Source: Brevibacterium sp. JSBI002
GTDB taxonomy: Bacteria; Actinomycetota; Actinomycetes; Actinomycetales; Brevibacteriaceae
Assembly (NCBI RefSeq): GCF_026013965.1
Contig: NZ_CP110341.1
Location: 682,001-746,000 of the forward strand
Length of the DNA: 64,000 nt
Direction of reading: 5' to 3'
Position 1 is the stretch's first letter. The number at the start of each line of letters is the position of its first letter. The notes under the pieces are model-generated. The model made no database searches. It worked only from the letters and a program-made list of their open reading frames with translations, and had not been told where the DNA came from. This document shows, one piece after another, positions 61,022 through 64,000 of the stretch. The position numbers and the translations under genes were made by a program.

Positions 61022-61273
61022 TCACGCTGCCCTGTGCCGCACTCTGTGCACGACCGCCAGCGCCAGTGCGCTGACGGCACACCCGGCGGCGATGAGCAGC
61101 GGGATCCCGGAGACGATGGCCTCGACGACATATTCGGGGCCGGTCTGCAGAACCGGACCGACGACCTTGACGAGGAGGAAACCGAGGACGCCGATGAAGA
61201 GGAACAGTGCCGCCCTCTTGCCGAGGACCACCGCCAAGGGCTTCGGATATAGATTGGTCTGTGTCGTGCTCAT
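61022..61273 (-). CDS. Small two-helix membrane protein
   Basis: 83 residues. Two hydrophobic segments: about residues 20-45 (ALFLFIGVLGFLLVKVVGPVL) and 53-75 (IVSGIPLLIAAGCAVSALALAVV), joined by a polar loop, with a basic C-terminus VHRVRHRAA. No family recognised. Confidence 0.6.
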   Translation of the reverse strand: MSTTQTNLYPKPLAVVLGKRAALFLFIGVLGFLLVKVVGPVLQTGPEYVVEAIVSGIPLLIAAGCAVSALALAVVHRVRHRAA

Positions 61274-61386
61274 GGTCGATCACCTGATGTTTTCGTCCAC
61301 GGTCCAAACCATTTGGGCTGTGCCTGCCACGTTACACCTGCAAGCAGAGTGTGCACTGGGGGATCTGATGGCACTCGGCTCGAGTC

Positions 61387-61439
61387 GTTCAACGAAACGT
61401 GCCTGTTCAAGAAACTTGAACAGGCACGAATCATTGAAC
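61387..61439 (-). terminator. Long hairpin at the 3' end of the SDR gene
   Basis: A perfect 14-bp stem CGTGCCTGTTCAAG (61398-61411) / 61415-61428 with AAA loop, extended by outer GTTCAA/TTGAAC arms after a mismatched block. It lies 23 bp beyond the SDR stop codon on the minus strand. Confidence 0.6.
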
Positions 61440-61461
61440 ACCCGATGAGGGCGCGGGGATG

Positions 61462-62220
61462 TCACACCGCGGTGTAGCCGCCGTCGATGAGGTAATAGGC
61501 GCCGGTGACGAACGAAGCGTCATCGGAGAGCAGGAACGATACGACCTTTGCGACTTCATCGGCGGTGCCAAGGCGGCCGAGAGGGTGCTTGGCTTTGAGT
61601 CCTTCAAGCGTTTCAGCGTCCAGGCTCGATTCGAGCAGGGGAGTTGTGATGTAGCCGGGGCCGACTGCGTTGATGCGCAAGCCTTCGGCGCCGTATTCGG
61701 CGGCGGCATTCTTCGTGATGCCGACGACGCCGTGCTTGGCTGCGGTGTAAGCGCCGTTGTTGATGGCGGCGACCGTGCCGTGGACCGAAGCCATGTTGAC
61801 GATCGCCGAGTCCTTCGCGCCGTTCTCGAGCATGGCCGGGATCTGGAAGCGCATTCCGTAGAGGATGCCGTTGAGGTTGACGTCGATGACCTTGTCCCAC
61901 GAATCGAGGTCGGTCTCGCCGACGGGCACCTGCTTGCCGCCGATGCCCGCGTTGTTCACGGCGAAGTTGAGTCCGCCGTAGATATCGACAGCGAACTGGA
62001 CGGCCTTCTCCGAGTCTTCCTTCGATGACGTGTCCTGCTGGAACGCCGAGGCGGTGCCGCCTGCCTCAGCAATCTCGCCGGCGACACGTTCGGCAGCCTC
62101 GAGATTGATGTCGGTGATGACGACCTTCGCGCCCTTGGAGGCGAGGTCCTTGGAAATCGCCTCTCCGAGGCCTGATCCGCCTCCGGTGACGAGTGCGACC
62201 TTGTTCGTGAAATCTGCCAT
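61462..62220 (-). CDS. Short-chain dehydrogenase/reductase (classical)
   Basis: 252 residues from ATG 62220; the longer frame upstream has no family similarity. TGGGSGLGEAISKDLASKGA, DINLEAA, NNAGIGGKQVPVGETDLDSWDKVIDVNL, the catalytic Ser in MASVHG, YTAAK and the complete C-terminus ASFVTGAYYLIDGGYTAV. This intact IDGG end shows what the frameshifted SDR at 9434 has lost. The substrate is unknown. Confidence 0.9.
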   Translation of the reverse strand: MADFTNKVALVTGGGSGLGEAISKDLASKGAKVVITDINLEAAERVAGEIAEAGGTASAFQQDTSSKEDSEKAVQFAVDIYGGLNFAVNNAGIGGKQVPVGETDLDSWDKVIDVNLNGILYGMRFQIPAMLENGAKDSAIVNMASVHGTVAAINNGAYTAAKHGVVGITKNAAAEYGAEGLRINAVGPGYITTPLLESSLDAETLEGLKAKHPLGRLGTADEVAKVVSFLLSDDASFVTGAYYLIDGGYTAV

Positions 62221-62418
62221 GGTGGTGACTCTCTTTCTCGAAAATCCTCGGGCCCAGCTGATGTGGCCCTCACCAGGCGTAACGAGGAAGAGTCGGTGAA
62301 CATTCCGCTGTAAGTCGGCCTGTTCGGTCACACGGGGCATTGATCGAGGCAGGCAACAGTGGTTAACTGGTTGCAATCTGCAACTAGATTGATGATCACC
62401 GCGGCTCGAGGGGGAGTG

Positions 62419-62997
62419 ATGGGAAAAGTGGCATGGGGTTTCACCTGTTCGATCGACGGATTCATCGCTGGGCCAGGCCATGACATGTCGTGGCTCTCGG
62501 CCTCCGAGCCGAACGCCGAAGGCACCACCGAGGGCATGGCGTCGAAAGTCGCCGTCATCATCTCCGGCCGCAGAGGCTACGACGCGGCCAAGGCGCAGGC
62601 CGCCGAACGCGATGAGCTGACCTCCTCTGCGTATGGCGGTGCGTGGTCGGGGACGGAGATCATCCTCACTCATCGTCCCGAGGATTTGGCGGGAGACACC
62701 TCGGTGACGGCATTGAACTGCACCATCACCGAGGCGGTCGAGCGTGCCCAGCAGATCGCTGGGGACCGTGATATCCAAATTATCAGCGCCGATATCGCCC
62801 GGCAGGCACTCGAGGTCGACCTCATCGACGAACTCCAGGTCTACGTCGCTCCGGTCTTCCTCGGCGACGGCACCCGGATCTTCGATGTTCCCGGCGGACG
62901 GCGGGTCGACTGGGAGCTCGAGATGATCGATACGGCGAACGCCCGCAGCTTCGGTCGCACGTACCGACCCAAGAGGTCTAGTCCTCCCGTCGACTGA
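62419..62997 (+). CDS. RibD C-terminal/dihydrofolate reductase-like protein
   Basis: 192 residues from ATG 62419 (GAGGGGGAG upstream). GKVAWGFTCSIDGFIAGPGHDMSWL at the start, IISGRRGYDAAKAQ, GTEIILTHRPED, IQIISADIARQAL and DELQVYVAPVFLGDGTRIFDVPG are typical of this reductase-like family of unknown role. Its 3' end overlaps the RelA/SpoT-domain gene by 20 bp on the opposite strand. Confidence 0.85.
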   Translation: MGKVAWGFTCSIDGFIAGPGHDMSWLSASEPNAEGTTEGMASKVAVIISGRRGYDAAKAQAAERDELTSSAYGGAWSGTEIILTHRPEDLAGDTSVTALNCTITEAVERAQQIAGDRDIQIISADIARQALEVDLIDELQVYVAPVFLGDGTRIFDVPGGRRVDWELEMIDTANARSFGRTYRPKRSSPPVD

Positions 62998-63709
62998 GGT
63001 CCCAGAGGATCCGCAGAGCCTCCTCGTCGAACTCCTCTCCGGAGTCGACGTCCGGTGAACCGCTCCTGACCTCGGCGTGGAGGCGTTCCATCTTCCGGTC
63101 GAGTTCGCTGGCCGCGTCGGCCGCCTCGGTGAGTTCGCCGACGAGGCGATCGGGAACGTCGCCGTCGAACTTGTAGTGGATCTTGTGCTCGAGGCTCGCC
63201 CAGAAGTCCATCGCGATCGTGCGGATCTGCACCTCGCAGATGACCGGGGTCGGCCCGCTGCGGAGGAACACCGGAACCTCGAGGATCGCGTGCAGGCTGC
63301 GGTAGCCGTTGGGCTTCGGCTCCGCGATGTAGTCCTTGACCTCGACGAGGCGGACGTCGTTCTGCGCGGTGAGCAGCTCGAGGACGTGATAGGTGTCGGC
63401 GATGAAGCTGCAGGTGATGCGGATGCCCGCGATGTCCGTGATCTCCCGCCTGATGATCGCGGTGTCGAGCGGCAGGCCCCGACGGTGGACCTTCTCCAGC
63501 AGGCTCCGCGGCGACTTCACGCGAGAGGAGATGTGCTCGATCGGGTTGTAGCTGCGCGTGTGGACGGACTCCTCGCGCAGGATCGAGATCTTCGTGAGCA
63601 CCTCGTCGATGACGAAGCGGTGGTGCATGATCAGCTGCGAGAAATCCAGGCGCAGCTGACGGATGCTCTCGATCTGCTGCGGTGTCAGTGCGGTCTCTGC
63701 TGGCGCCAT
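62978..63709 (-). CDS. Small RelA/SpoT-domain (p)ppGpp synthetase
   Basis: 243 residues from ATG 63709; the in-frame ATG at 63727 adds six residues, and either could use the GGAG/GGGAG cluster. The synthetase fold is complete: EHISSRVKSPRSLLEKVHRRG (ATP-binding RVK and SLLEK), REITDIAGIRITCSF (EITDIAGVR), and DYIAEPKPNGYRSLHAIL and VCEVQIRTIAMDFWASLEHKIHYKF. There is no HD hydrolase or regulatory domain, so it is a small alarmone synthetase of the YjbM/RelP-like group. It shares an 80-bp region with the divergent DUF2277 gene. Confidence 0.92.
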   Translation of the reverse strand: MAPAETALTPQQIESIRQLRLDFSQLIMHHRFVIDEVLTKISILREESVHTRSYNPIEHISSRVKSPRSLLEKVHRRGLPLDTAIIRREITDIAGIRITCSFIADTYHVLELLTAQNDVRLVEVKDYIAEPKPNGYRSLHAILEVPVFLRSGPTPVICEVQIRTIAMDFWASLEHKIHYKFDGDVPDRLVGELTEAADAASELDRKMERLHAEVRSGSPDVDSGEEFDEEALRILWDLSRRED

Positions 63710-63778
63710 CTCTCTCCCGATCTCCATTGTGGCCTCAGTGTATCGGCGGAACACCTGTTCTCTGTCAGTGCCGAGGAG

Positions 63779-63784
63779 TACCGT
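63779..63784 (+). promoter_or_regulatory. -10 box of a leaderless promoter (TACCGT)
   Basis: Ends 6 nt before the DUF2277 ATG at 63791. Confidence 0.45.
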
Positions 63785-63790
63785 TTTGGC

Positions 63791-64000
63791 ATGTGCAGAA
63801 ACATCAGGACCCTCCATAATTTCGAACCTGCCGCCACCTCCGACGAAGTCCACGCCGCCGCACTGCAGTATGTGCGCAAGATCGCCGGCACGACGAAGCC
63901 CTCGCAGGCCAATGCTGAGGCCTTCGACGTTGCTGTCGAGGAGATCGCCCACACCACCCAGCACCTCCTCGATGCGCTGGTGACGAACGTGCCGCCGAAG
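63791..64000 (+). CDS. DUF2277 family protein (3' truncated by window edge)
   Basis: Seventy codons are visible: MCRNIRTLHNFEPAATSDEV, AALQYVRKIAGTTKPSQANAEAF and LLDALVTNVPPK. These match the DUF2277 family, a short protein (roughly 85-100 residues) of unknown function, so only the last few residues are missing. The start ATG has no ribosome site but follows a TACCGT box by 6 nt. It is divergent from the alarmone synthetase. Confidence 0.9.
   Translation, partial: MCRNIRTLHNFEPAATSDEVHAAALQYVRKIAGTTKPSQANAEAFDVAVEEIAHTTQHLLDALVTNVPPK

Overview
The window is high-GC DNA from an actinobacterium. GC-rich third codon positions, many GTG/TTG starts, several leaderless-type promoters, a Glu-Asp-Phe tRNA cluster and the gene set point to an environmental or cheese/skin-type organism, with Brevibacterium or a close relative as my best guess. 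The genus is inferred from general resemblance and was not tested. Most of the window is catabolic and transport chromosome. I see no phage, insertion sequence, CRISPR array or plasmid functions.

Layout: (1) 0-4 kb: the 3' part of a HutD-family gene, a Ser/Gly-rich membrane protein and a catalase. (2) 4-11 kb: an amine-utilisation cluster with an APC permease divergent from a glutamine-synthetase-like ligase, a class I amidotransferase-type gamma-glutamyl hydrolase, an aldehyde dehydrogenase, an SDR with a C-terminal frameshift, and a FadR-type regulator. (3) 11-19 kb: aconitase, a divergent Fpg/Nei glycosylase, an SDR remnant, an aldo/keto reductase, a frameshifted ThrE-like exporter, and a LysR regulator divergent from a glutaryl-CoA-type dehydrogenase. 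(4) 19-23.6 kb: a D-threonate-type acid-sugar operon (KdgT-like permease, DUF1537 kinase, PdxA2, GntR regulator) behind a 45-bp perfect operator palindrome. (5) 23.7-34 kb: amidohydrolase, SDR, a heterodimeric ABC exporter with one dead ATP site, MgtE, a PEP-mutase/isocitrate-lyase family enzyme, a universal stress protein, a sugar porter and a lysine-free acidic protein. (6) 34-42.6 kb: SDR, three tRNAs, metallopeptidase, YbaK, YigZ, class III aminotransferase, amidohydrolase and a ThDP enzyme. (7) 42.8-51 kb: a 940-residue Orn/Lys/Arg-type decarboxylase, a variant proline racemase, a polar amino acid ABC transporter and an MHS-type MFS permease. (8) 51-58.7 kb: cyclophilin lipoprotein, drug-type MFS and the 4-hydroxybenzoate/protocatechuate operon (pobA-pcaH-pcaG-pcaB-pcaD-pcaC). 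(9) 58.9-64 kb: thiosulfate uptake tsuAB, a macrodomain protein, a VOC remnant, SDR, a RibD-like reductase, a RelA/SpoT-domain synthetase and a DUF2277 gene cut by the window edge.

The most notable non-gene signals are three. First, a family of six near-identical 55-56 bp palindromes, mostly sitting at stop codons, with compensatory stem changes. Second, an 11-mer, CCGCCTCGGCG (either strand), present at least 22 times by eye in all reading frames. Third, nine genes whose start codon lies 6-7 nt after a TANNNT box, which fits leaderless transcription. Three genes look broken or frameshifted (SDR at 9.4 kb, ThrE at 15.7 kb, VOC at 60.9 kb), and one SDR is only a remnant (14.3 kb).
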